Assembly: GCA_946533525.1 (NCBI GenBank)
Contig: CAMNBW010000118.1
Span: 1 to 5,658 of the forward strand
Direction: 5' to 3'
Source of the DNA: an uncultured Lachnospiraceae bacterium
GTDB lineage: Bacteria; Bacillota; Clostridia; Lachnospirales; Lachnospiraceae
Length of the DNA: 5,658 nucleotides
How positions within the stretch are numbered: the stretch's first letter is position 1; every line of letters begins with the position of its first letter. A program made the position numbers and the translations under genes. Shown here piece by piece: positions 1 to 5,658 of the stretch. The notes beneath the pieces are model-generated. The model made no database searches and had not been told where the DNA came from. It saw only the letters and a list, made by a program, of their open reading frames with translations.

Positions 1-2478
1 GACTTTACCAACACCGCGGGAGAGCATACCGGTGCCGTAATGGGATTTTTAAATATAATGTTCAAGGTGCTTGCCGACGAGGCTCCCGGCTTTGCCGTGG
101 TGGCCTTTGATGAGCACGCGCCCACCTTCAGACATGAGATCTTCCCCGAATACAAGGGAACAAGACACGCCATGCCCGATGAATTAAGGGAGCAGGTTCC
201 GGTCATAAAGGAAGTGCTGCGCGCCATGGGGCTTACTGTAGTGTCCAAAGCCGGGCTGGAGGCGGACGATATTATCGGGACCCTTGCGTCGAGGGCCGAG
301 GGGGAGGGACTCGAGGTCACGATACTCTCGGGCGACAGGGACCTTTTGCAGCTTGTCACCGAAAAAACAAAGCTGCTGCTGCCGAGGACTGTCAAGGGTG
401 AGACCAATGTGGAGACCTTTTACGCGGAGGACGTGCTGCGGGTCTATCAGGTTCCGCCGAAGGGCATAATAGAATTAAAGGCACTGGAGGGGGATAAGTC
501 CGATAACATCCCCGGTGTGCCGAAGATCGGTACGAAGACGGCGACCGAGCTTGTGGTCAAATACGGGAATATAGATAATCTTAAGGAGCATATCGGGGAG
601 ATCACGAAAAAGAGCATAAGGGAGTCGCTGGAGCAGAATTTTGAACTGGCCGAGCTGTCCCACACCCTTGCCACCATAAATACCGACGCGGATTTAGATG
701 TGGATATTAAAGGCTGTGCCCTTAAGGATATTTATACGAAGGAGGCCTATGAGCTTCTATCAAAGCTCGAGCTTGGCAGTATTTTAAAGAAGTTCCCCGG
801 AGTGCCCGAAGGTGCATCAAAGGCAGAGCCCGAACCCGAGCTTAAGGAGGTCGAGGACTTAGGGGAGGTCGAAGAGCTCTTCAGCTCCTTAAAAAGCGCT
901 GAAAAAGCCGGTTTTTATATAGACACCGATGAGGCGGGAGACCTTAGCGGCCTTTATATCGCCGATAAAAATGGCTTAATATTCATCAGGATAAACGGTT
1001 TCGTTTCGCCGATGTATCTTAAGGCGCATATAAGGGATTTTATAGAGAATGGCAGTGGAAAATATTTCACCGCACATACCAAGAGGCTTTTTAAGCTCAC
1101 CGGCTGCGAGGCGGCGGATAGTTTATATGACGTCGAGCTTTTAATGTATCTTGCGGATCCCCTTCGAAGCGAATACCATATAGCTGACGGGGCAGCCGAC
1201 ACGGCCCTTACCTGCTTTAAGCGGGGGGAGGAATTTTTAAACCGTGTCAGGGAAGCCGGTATGCTTGAGCTGTTTAAGACCATAGAGAGGCCTCTTGCCA
1301 AAGTTCTTGCCGATATGGAGACTGAGGGCATAAGGGTAAAGCCGGAGGAATTAAAGAGCTTCAGTCAGGCCTTGAAGGTGCAGATAGACGAGCTGGAAGG
1401 CAGGATCATCGAGGCTGCGGGAGAGAAGTTTAATATAAATTCCCCGAAGCAGCTTTCGGAGGTGCTCTTTGAGAAAATGAAGCTGCCCGGAGGAAAGAAG
1501 ACCAAGACCGGGTATTCCACGAATGCGAGTGTCCTTGAAAAGCTGGCTCCGGAGCACCCGATCGTAAATGACATATTGAAGTTCAGGACCTTAAGCAAGC
1601 TCAAGGCCACCTATGCGGACGGGCTGGCTCCCTTTATCGATGAGGAGAACAGGATACACTCCACCTTTAACCAGACCATAACCGCCACGGGAAGGATAAG
1701 CTCCGCAGATCCCAATCTGCAGAATATCCCGGTACGTACGGAGCTTGGACGAGAGCTAAGAAAGAGCTTTGTGCCCCGGGAGGGCTATATCTTTACGGAT
1801 GCGGACTATTCGCAGATAGAGCTTAGGATAATGGCGTCGCTGTCCGGGGACGAAAAGCTCATAGCTGCATACAAGGAGGATAAGGACATTCACGCCATAA
1901 CCGCCTCGGAGGTCTTCCATGTGCCCTTTGAGGAGGTCACACCGGAGCTTCGGCGCAATGCCAAGGCCGTGAATTTCGGTATTATCTACGGGATAAGCTC
2001 CTACGGCTTAAGTCAGGACCTGTCCATAGGGCAGAAGGAAGCCAAAGAGTATATAGAAAAGTATTTCGAGACCTATCCGCAGGTCAAAAATTATATCGAT
2101 TCCCTTGTGGAGAGCGCAAAGGAGAAGGGCTATGCCGAGACTAAGTTCGGGCGCAGGCGTCCCATGCCGGAATTGAAGAACTCCAAGTTTGCGGTCCGCT
2201 CCTTCGGGGAGAGGGTGGCTATGAACGCGCCCATACAGGGAACCGCGGCGGATATAATAAAGATCGCAATGATAAATGTCTATAAAGCCCTTAAGGAGAG
2301 GAACCTCCGCTCGCGCCTTATTTTGCAGGTGCATGATGAGCTCCTCGTGGAGACCCATCCCGAAGAGGTGGAGGAGGTACACGATATTCTCTTAAGGGAG
2401 ATGATGGGGGCGGCTTCGCTGCCTGTGCCTCTTTTGGTGGAGATAAAGACCGGCCGGGACTGGCTGGAAAGCCATTGA
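1..2478 (+). CDS. polA: DNA polymerase I, 5'-truncated by window edge (825 codons seen)
   Basis: Family A DNA polymerase for gap filling, excision repair and RNA-primer removal. Frame 1 is open from the first base, and residues before the ATG at 40 (FTNTAGEHTGAV) already match the PolA N-terminus, so the gene begins upstream, probably by 20-25 codons. Numbering from the first visible codon: 5' nuclease domain about 1-260, with YKGTR (51-55), EADD (87-90), SGDRD (110-114) and the helix-hairpin-helix GDKSDNIPG (164-172); a shortened, decayed 3'-5' exonuclease domain about 284-420; polymerase domain about 429-825. The polymerase has motif A DYSQIELR (D602), motif B R651/K655/F659/Y663 in RRNAKAVNFGIIYG, and motif C HDE (778-780), so polymerase and 5' nuclease should be active. 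The exonuclease lacks its metal-binding residues: the first motif reads DTD (308-310) rather than DTE, and the later motifs are absent. It ends in TGA, 55 bases before coaE. Confidence 0.97.
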   Translation, partial: DFTNTAGEHTGAVMGFLNIMFKVLADEAPGFAVVAFDEHAPTFRHEIFPEYKGTRHAMPDELREQVPVIKEVLRAMGLTVVSKAGLEADDIIGTLASRAEGEGLEVTILSGDRDLLQLVTEKTKLLLPRTVKGETNVETFYAEDVLRVYQVPPKGIIELKALEGDKSDNIPGVPKIGTKTATELVVKYGNIDNLKEHIGEITKKSIRESLEQNFELAELSHTLATINTDADLDVDIKGCALKDIYTKEAYELLSKLELGSILKKFPGVPEGASKAEPEPELKEVEDLGEVEELFSSLKSAEKAGFYIDTDEAGDLSGLYIADKNGLIFIRINGFVSPMYLKAHIRDFIENGSGKYFTAHTKRLFKLTGCEAADSLYDVELLMYLADPLRSEYHIADGAADTALTCFKRGEEFLNRVREAGMLELFKTIERPLAKVLADMETEGIRVKPEELKSFSQALKVQIDELEGRIIEAAGEKFNINSPKQLSEVLFEKMKLPGGKKTKTGYSTNASVLEKLAPEHPIVNDILKFRTLSKLKATYADGLAPFIDEENRIHSTFNQTITATGRISSADPNLQNIPVRTELGRELRKSFVPREGYIFTDADYSQIELRIMASLSGDEKLIAAYKEDKDIHAITASEVFHVPFEEVTPELRRNAKAVNFGIIYGISSYGLSQDLSIGQKEAKEYIEKYFETYPQVKNYIDSLVESAKEKGYAETKFGRRRPMPELKNSKFAVRSFGERVAMNAPIQGTAADIIKIAMINVYKALKERNLRSRLILQVHDELLVETHPEEVEEVHDILLREMMGAASLPVPLLVEIKTGRDWLESH

Positions 2479-2533
2479 GTGTTGATTGCGGGATAGTGGC
2501 TTGCCAGGTGTATAGACAGAATAGGAATGTCAA
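2479..2533 (+). other. polA-coaE intergenic gap, no promoter or terminator seen
   Basis: This 55-base gap separates the polA stop from the coaE start. I looked for a -35/-10 pair: TTGATT (2482-2487) and TATAGA (2511-2516) are both present but 23 bases apart, too far for a standard sigma-A promoter. TTGCCA (2501-2506) has no -10 box at the right distance. No GC-rich hairpin followed by a T run is present. The simplest reading is that coaE is co-transcribed with polA. Confidence 0.5.
2523..2526 (+). promoter_or_regulatory. Ribosome binding site of coaE
   Basis: AGGA lies 7 bases before the ATG at 2534. It is a short Shine-Dalgarno match at normal spacing and supports that ATG, which also places the P-loop at the usual position near the N-terminus. 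Confidence 0.6.
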
Positions 2534-3130
2534 ATGAAATTTATAGGGATCACCGGAGGGGCGGGCTCGGGAAAGAGTCTCTTGCTGGACTATCTTGAAG
2601 ATAAACATTCGGCCTATGTCATCCGGGCGGACGACGTGGCCCGGGACCTGGTCAAAAAGGGCCATGAGTGCTACGGACCGTATGTGGAGCTTTTCGGAGC
2701 CGAGGCTATCGGGGAGGACGGAGAATTAAAGCGGGATTTCATTGCGGCTAAGGTATTTGCCGAACCCCGGTTAAGGCTTGAAATGAATGCCCTCATACAT
2801 CCGGCGGTTAAAAGTTTTCTCATTAAGGATGTCGAGAAAATAAGGCTTTCGGGGAAATATGATTTTTATTTCCTGGAGGCGGCTCTCCTTATCGAGGAAA
2901 ATTATGATAAAATATGCGATGAGCTTTGGTATATTTATGCTAAAGAGGGAGTCAGGCGGGAGAGGCTTAAAGCTACGCGCGGCTACACGGACGAAAAGAT
3001 AGACAATATTATAAAGAGCCAGAAGAGCGAGGAGGAATTCCGGCGCGTCTGCACCGAGATTATAGACAATTCGGGCAGCGCCGGGGAAACCTACCGGCAG
3101 CTCGACAGGCTTATCAGGAATAGAGTATAA
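2534..3130 (+). CDS. coaE: Dephospho-CoA kinase
   Basis: Cytosolic enzyme that phosphorylates the 3'-hydroxyl of the ribose in dephospho-CoA with ATP, the last step of coenzyme A synthesis. The 198-residue length is normal for the family. The P-loop GGAGSGKS is at 8-15, the expected distance from the start. RADDVAR (31-37) aligns with the DADxxAR segment, keeping its second Asp (D33) but with Arg in place of the first. FGAEAIGEDGELKR (54-67), VF (74-75) and NALIHPAVK (85-93) match the CoA-binding part. EAALLIEENY (115-124) replaces the usual xxPLLxE. The lid region has RRERL (141-145) where many CoaE have QxxRL, and IIDNSGS (176-182) matches the conserved (V/I)IDNxG end. This divergent type fits, from memory, the CoaE of Lachnospiraceae. 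The start has AGGA 7 bases upstream; TAA is followed 18 bases later by the next gene, suggesting an operon. An inactive paralogue is unlikely because the P-loop and D33 are intact. Confidence 0.94.
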   Translation: MKFIGITGGAGSGKSLLLDYLEDKHSAYVIRADDVARDLVKKGHECYGPYVELFGAEAIGEDGELKRDFIAAKVFAEPRLRLEMNALIHPAVKSFLIKDVEKIRLSGKYDFYFLEAALLIEENYDKICDELWYIYAKEGVRRERLKATRGYTDEKIDNIIKSQKSEEEFRRVCTEIIDNSGSAGETYRQLDRLIRNRV

Positions 3131-3137
3131 AGGGGAG
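3131..3137 (+). promoter_or_regulatory. Ribosome binding site of the FtsA-like gene
   Basis: AGGGGAG directly follows the coaE stop and lies 11 bases before the ATG at 3149, slightly longer than usual spacing. The ATG at 3138 abuts this motif and its frame stops after 26 codons, so it is not the start. A second candidate is the in-frame ATG at 3215, preceded by TGAGGGGAAG (3196-3205); using it would remove the basic N-terminal 22 residues. Confidence 0.55.
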
Positions 3138-3148
3138 ATGTACGGAAT

Positions 3149-5658
3149 ATGCAGAAGATGCGAAGGGTTAAGGCCAAGCCCCCCACAAAACGGGGTGAGG
3201 GGAAGATTACGGATATGAAGTCCATTTTAAGGGCTGCAGAGGGAGACGAGGAGGATATTCAGGAGCCGCTGATGACGCCCTCCTTTCTGTCTTCGCCTCC
3301 ATCCGAAAAACAGGATACACCCTATGTGGAGACGGGGGGAGAGCCTATAGTCTTCGGTCTGGATATAGGTACCCGAAGCATCGTGGGAACCGTGGGCTTT
3401 TCCAAGGGCAAGAAGTTCCACGTACTGGCTATACATTCCAGGGGACACGAGACCCGTTCCATGCTGGACGGACAGATTCACGACATCAAGGCGGTTTCGG
3501 AGACCATCCGGGAAGTTAAGACACAACTGGAGCGCGATACGGGGCTTAAGCTCAAAGACGTATGTATCGCGGCGGCAGGTCGTGTGCTTCGAACCGTAAA
3601 CACCCATGTGGAGAAGGATTTCGACGAGCCTACGGACATAACGGCCGAGGACATCTATTCCCTGGAGCTGCAGGGGGCGCAGCAGGCCTATTCGCAGTTT
3701 CTTGAGAACAATTCCCTCAATATGAAGTTCTACTGCGTAGGCTATACGGTTGTCAGGTACTATTTAAACCACTATCCCATGAGCGACCTTGAGGATCACA
3801 AGGGAGAGAATATCGGGGCGGACTTAATAGCCACCTTCCTGCCGGACGAGGTCGTGGACGGACTTTACAAGGCGGTGAACATGGCGGGGCTTAACGTGGC
3901 GAACCTTACGCTGGAGCCTATTGCGGCCATGGAGGTAGCGATACCGGCGTCATTCAGGATGCTAAATATCGCTCTGGTGGACGTGGGAGCGGGCACCAGT
4001 GATATTTCCATAACCAGGGACGGAGCCATAATCGCCTATGGAATGATACCCTCGGCAGGCGACGAGATCACTGAGATCGTGGCGAAGACCTGCCTTTGCG
4101 GCTTCGACGAGGCGGAGAAGATAAAGGCGGATCTCGCCGATGGCGGGTCGGTGGAATTTACGGATATAATGGGCTTAAAGCAGACCATGGAGGTCGAAAA
4201 GATCCTGGAGGCCTGCACCCCGACGGTGCGCTCGATGACCCGCGAGATCTCGGATAAGATAAAGAAGCTCAACGGCGGAAAATCGGTAAGCGCAGTTTTC
4301 GTTGTGGGAGGCGGCGGAAAGGTCAGCATCTTTACCAAGTTCCTGGCTGAGGAGCTGGGCATAATTGAGGAGCGTGTGGCCGTAAGGGGCGAGGAGGTGT
4401 TTAAGGACATCGAGTTTACGGGAACCGATATTACGGTGGATTCCCTTCTTGTCACGCCCATAGGTATCTGCCTTAACTTCTATAATATGAAGAATAACTT
4501 TATCTTCGTGGACTTCAACGGCACCCAGATAAAGCTTTACGACAATTCGAACCTGAGAGTTGTGGATGCTGCAATGCAGGCGGGCTTTTCAAATCTCGAC
4601 CTCTTCCCGAAGCACGGGCAGGATATTAACTACACTATTAACGGAAAGAAGCGCATGAGCAGGGGGCAGGCGGGAGAGCCTGCGGTTATAAAGCTTAACG
4701 GCGCTGTCGTTTCCATGAACGAGAAGATAAAGGCCGGGGACGATATTCAGGTGGAGCCCTCCACGGCGGGTCCCGCTGCCGTGCTGGAGCTCGGTAAGAT
4801 CCCGGAGTTTTCGGACAATATCCATATAACCATAAACGGAAGCAACGTGGAGATGCCGAAGTTTGCCTCGGTGAACGGGGAATTAAAGAGCGCTTATTAC
4901 ACGGTGCAGGACGGGGATGAGATAGATATGCTGAAATTCTATACAGTGCGGCAGGTGCTGGATTTCATCGATATTCATCCCGAGAGGAATACGGATATAT
5001 ATGTCAATCACAGGCCTGCCGACGACAATACCCAGGTCTATGACAATTTCACCGTAAACTTTACGGTGGAAGGAGGGGATCCCTATATCAATGACCCCGA
5101 TGCCGCGCCTAAGGCCGAGACGCCCCAGGTAGACGCTTCTGTTTTTGTTTCGGCGGCTGCGGAGACGGTGGAGAAGCCTAAGGAGGATGAAGAGGTTGGG
5201 GAGACCACTGATTCTGGCTCTGAAGCGGCCGGGGAAGCCGGCAGTATCAAAATTGATAACAGTATATTCATGAGCTCTGCGGGAACTGCGGCGGTTGAGA
5301 CTGCCGGGGACGGTGAGGCTGACGATGATGATGACGATGCGGCTGCGGATGAAGACAGTGCTGAGCCGGAGGATGACGAGATCGAAACAGAGCCTGAAGG
5401 CAGAGTCGGAGAGATAGTTGAAGAGGTAATATCCGAGGAAGATAAGGAGCTTATGCTCGAGGCTACGGGGAAGGTCACGAAGCTTGAGGACAGGCCGAAC
5501 TCGGAGATCACGGTGACGGCTAACGGGGAGAATGTGGTGCTTACGGGCAAGCCGGACTATGTGTTTGTGGATATTTTCGACCATATTGATTTTGACCGCT
5601 CGACGCCCCACGGCTCCATGGTGGTCTTAAAGAGGAACGGACACGAGGCGGAGTATAC
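3149..5658 (+). CDS. FtsA/PilM-like actin-fold ATPase with long C-terminal extension, 3'-truncated by window edge
   Basis: Open frame of 836 codons with no stop in the window. Residues 1-66 form a low-complexity leader, basic at first (KMRRVKAK) then acidic. The ATPase core follows: phosphate-1 motif GLDIGTRSIVG (70-80); the FtsA-specific 1C/SHS2 insertion about 90-230 with IREVKTQLE and CIAAAGR; phosphate-2 motif LVDVGAGTSDISI (276-288); IPSAGDEITEIVA (300-312) and AEKIK (322-326); adenosine motif VFVVGGGGK (383-391); core end near 445. Canonical FtsA is about 420 residues, so the roughly 390 visible residues beyond the core are additional. They contain repeated Asn-Gly/Gly-Asp hairpins (about 450-640), an acidic linker (about 650-768), and a third module from 785 beginning EITVTANGENVVLTGK. 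No signal peptide or transmembrane segment is visible, so it is probably cytosolic; FtsA's membrane-binding C-terminal helix, if present, would be outside the window. By family it is likely an assembly ATPase for division or envelope work. It is not convincingly canonical ftsA, so no symbol is given. Confidence 0.9.
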   Translation, partial: MQKMRRVKAKPPTKRGEGKITDMKSILRAAEGDEEDIQEPLMTPSFLSSPPSEKQDTPYVETGGEPIVFGLDIGTRSIVGTVGFSKGKKFHVLAIHSRGHETRSMLDGQIHDIKAVSETIREVKTQLERDTGLKLKDVCIAAAGRVLRTVNTHVEKDFDEPTDITAEDIYSLELQGAQQAYSQFLENNSLNMKFYCVGYTVVRYYLNHYPMSDLEDHKGENIGADLIATFLPDEVVDGLYKAVNMAGLNVANLTLEPIAAMEVAIPASFRMLNIALVDVGAGTSDISITRDGAIIAYGMIPSAGDEITEIVAKTCLCGFDEAEKIKADLADGGSVEFTDIMGLKQTMEVEKILEACTPTVRSMTREISDKIKKLNGGKSVSAVFVVGGGGKVSIFTKFLAEELGIIEERVAVRGEEVFKDIEFTGTDITVDSLLVTPIGICLNFYNMKNNFIFVDFNGTQIKLYDNSNLRVVDAAMQAGFSNLDLFPKHGQDINYTINGKKRMSRGQAGEPAVIKLNGAVVSMNEKIKAGDDIQVEPSTAGPAAVLELGKIPEFSDNIHITINGSNVEMPKFASVNGELKSAYYTVQDGDEIDMLKFYTVRQVLDFIDIHPERNTDIYVNHRPADDNTQVYDNFTVNFTVEGGDPYINDPDAAPKAETPQVDASVFVSAAAETVEKPKEDEEVGETTDSGSEAAGEAGSIKIDNSIFMSSAGTAAVETAGDGEADDDDDDAAADEDSAEPEDDEIETEPEGRVGEIVEEVISEEDKELMLEATGKVTKLEDRPNSEITVTANGENVVLTGKPDYVFVDIFDHIDFDRSTPHGSMVVLKRNGHEAEY
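4499..4756 (+). other. Extension module A of the FtsA-like protein (predicted beta-grasp-like)
   Basis: Residues about 451-536. A beta strand FIFVDFNGTQIKL is followed by a probable helix (LRVVDAAMQAG), a strand with YTINGK (495-500), and a hairpin LNGAVVSMNEKIKAGDDI (516-533). The final Asn-Gly...Gly-Asp-Asp-Ile hairpin resembles the end of ThiS- or TGS-type beta-grasp folds, where a VNG turn is followed by L-x-x-G-D-x-V/I. The fold is inferred from this pattern and not shown by a search. Confidence 0.45.
4817..5068 (+). other. Extension module B of the FtsA-like protein (second hairpin copy plus a decayed third)
   Basis: Residues about 557-640. ITING (560-564) repeats the YTING of module A, and VNGELKSAYYTVQDGDEI (575-592) repeats its hairpin with the same 12-residue gap between the Gly of NG and the Gly of GD, and the same Ser four residues after the turn Gly. 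A probable helix TVRQVLDFIDI follows, then VNHRPADDNTQVYDNFTV (619-636), which keeps the spacing but has lost the Gly residues. Confidence 0.45.
5096..5452 (+). other. Acidic low-complexity linker in the FtsA-like protein
   Basis: Residues about 650-768, rich in Glu, Asp, Ala, Ser and Pro and probably disordered. In residues 721-751, 19 of 31 positions are Asp or Glu and only uncharged residues fill the rest. One small hydrophobic patch, SIKIDNSIFMSS (699-710), interrupts it. RVGEIVEEVISEEDKELML (752-770) at the end could form a charged helix leading into the next module. Confidence 0.7.
5321..5338 (+). repeat. GAY trinucleotide run encoding six Asp
   Basis: Six consecutive Asp codons (GAC GAT GAT GAT GAC GAT) encode D725-D730, followed by three Ala codons. 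It is a short in-frame triplet repeat in the acidic linker. Length changes here would keep the frame, so it is a plausible site of variation between strains. Confidence 0.8.
5501..5658 (+). other. Extension module C of the FtsA-like protein, cut by window edge
   Basis: Residues 785-836 and beyond. ITVTANGENVVLTGK begins a strand-turn-strand like the start of the earlier modules, followed by YVFVDIFDHIDFD (804-816), a probable helix and the most hydrophobic, best-formed part of the extension. VVLKRNGHEAEY (825-836) looks like the first half of another Asn-Gly hairpin. From remembered Clostridia homologues this segment is the conserved C-terminal signature of these long FtsA-like proteins. Confidence 0.45.

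Noticed and set aside
40..42. ATG at 40 as the polA start
   Set aside because: The frame is open to the first base and the preceding residues (FTNTAGEHTGAV) match the conserved PolA N-terminus; starting at 40 would remove essential 5' nuclease sequence.
954..1331. Reverse-strand frames inside polA (such as 954-1331 and 2008-2382)
   Set aside because: They lie wholly antisense to well-conserved polA codons, with no recognisable protein family.
2482..2516. TTGATT ... TATAGA as a coaE promoter
   Set aside because: The 23-base spacer is well outside the usual 16-18, and the -10 candidate is weak.
3181..3195. CCCC-ACAAAAC-GGGG hairpin near the start of the FtsA-like gene
   Set aside because: The stem is only 4 base pairs, no T run follows, and it lies within coding sequence; it is not a credible terminator or riboswitch.
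3138..3218. Short frame from the ATG at 3138 right after coaE
   Set aside because: It stops after 26 codons, has no space for a ribosome binding site, and overlaps the start of the FtsA-like gene in another frame.
4883..5611. Long reverse-strand frames (4883-5611 and 5083-5550) over the end of the window
   Set aside because: They are shadows of the FtsA-like gene. The Ser-rich 155-residue one is just the antisense of Asp/Glu/Ala codons; neither shows a recognisable domain.
1..5658. CRISPR array, transposon, phage or defence system
   Set aside because: No direct nucleotide repeats with spacers, terminal inverted repeats, transposase or integrase motifs were seen; nearly all of the sequence is accounted for by three housekeeping-type genes.

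Overview
This window looks like ordinary chromosomal DNA of a Clostridia-type Firmicute, most likely a Lachnospiraceae relative. The basis is the order polA - coaE - long FtsA-like gene, the divergent CoaE sequence type, and a PolA with a decayed proofreading domain. That assignment rests on remembered family resemblance, not a database search. All three genes are on the + strand, share the same codon habits (frequent ATA, AGG and TTA despite a fairly G+C-rich sequence), and fill nearly the whole window. I see no mobile element, phage gene, RNA gene or CRISPR array.

Layout: (1) 1-2478 is DNA polymerase I, missing only its first couple of dozen codons at the left edge; the true start is outside the window and the internal ATG at 40 is not the start. 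(2) 2479-2533 is a 55-base gap with no clear promoter or terminator. (3) 2534-3130 is dephospho-CoA kinase. (4) After only 18 bases, an open frame runs from 3149 to the right edge without a stop (836 codons seen). It encodes an FtsA/PilM-type actin-fold ATPase with a very long C-terminal extension. This gene has no stop inside the window, so a stop-to-stop ORF search can miss it although it covers over 40% of the sequence.

The genes probably form one transcription unit: polA handles DNA repair and Okazaki-fragment processing, coaE makes the last step of coenzyme A synthesis, and the third gene is probably a membrane- or envelope-associated assembly ATPase connected with division or cell shape. 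The link between the three is positional; I see no direct functional coupling.

The most interesting part is the C-terminal half of the FtsA-like protein. It carries a recurring beta-hairpin signature (Asn-Gly turn, then Gly-Asp 12 residues later) with identical spacing in two clear copies and one decayed copy, and a likely fourth copy cut by the window edge. A strongly acidic, probably disordered linker separates the copies. This suggests repeated beta-grasp-like modules attached to an FtsA-type ATPase, an architecture whose function I do not know to have been established.
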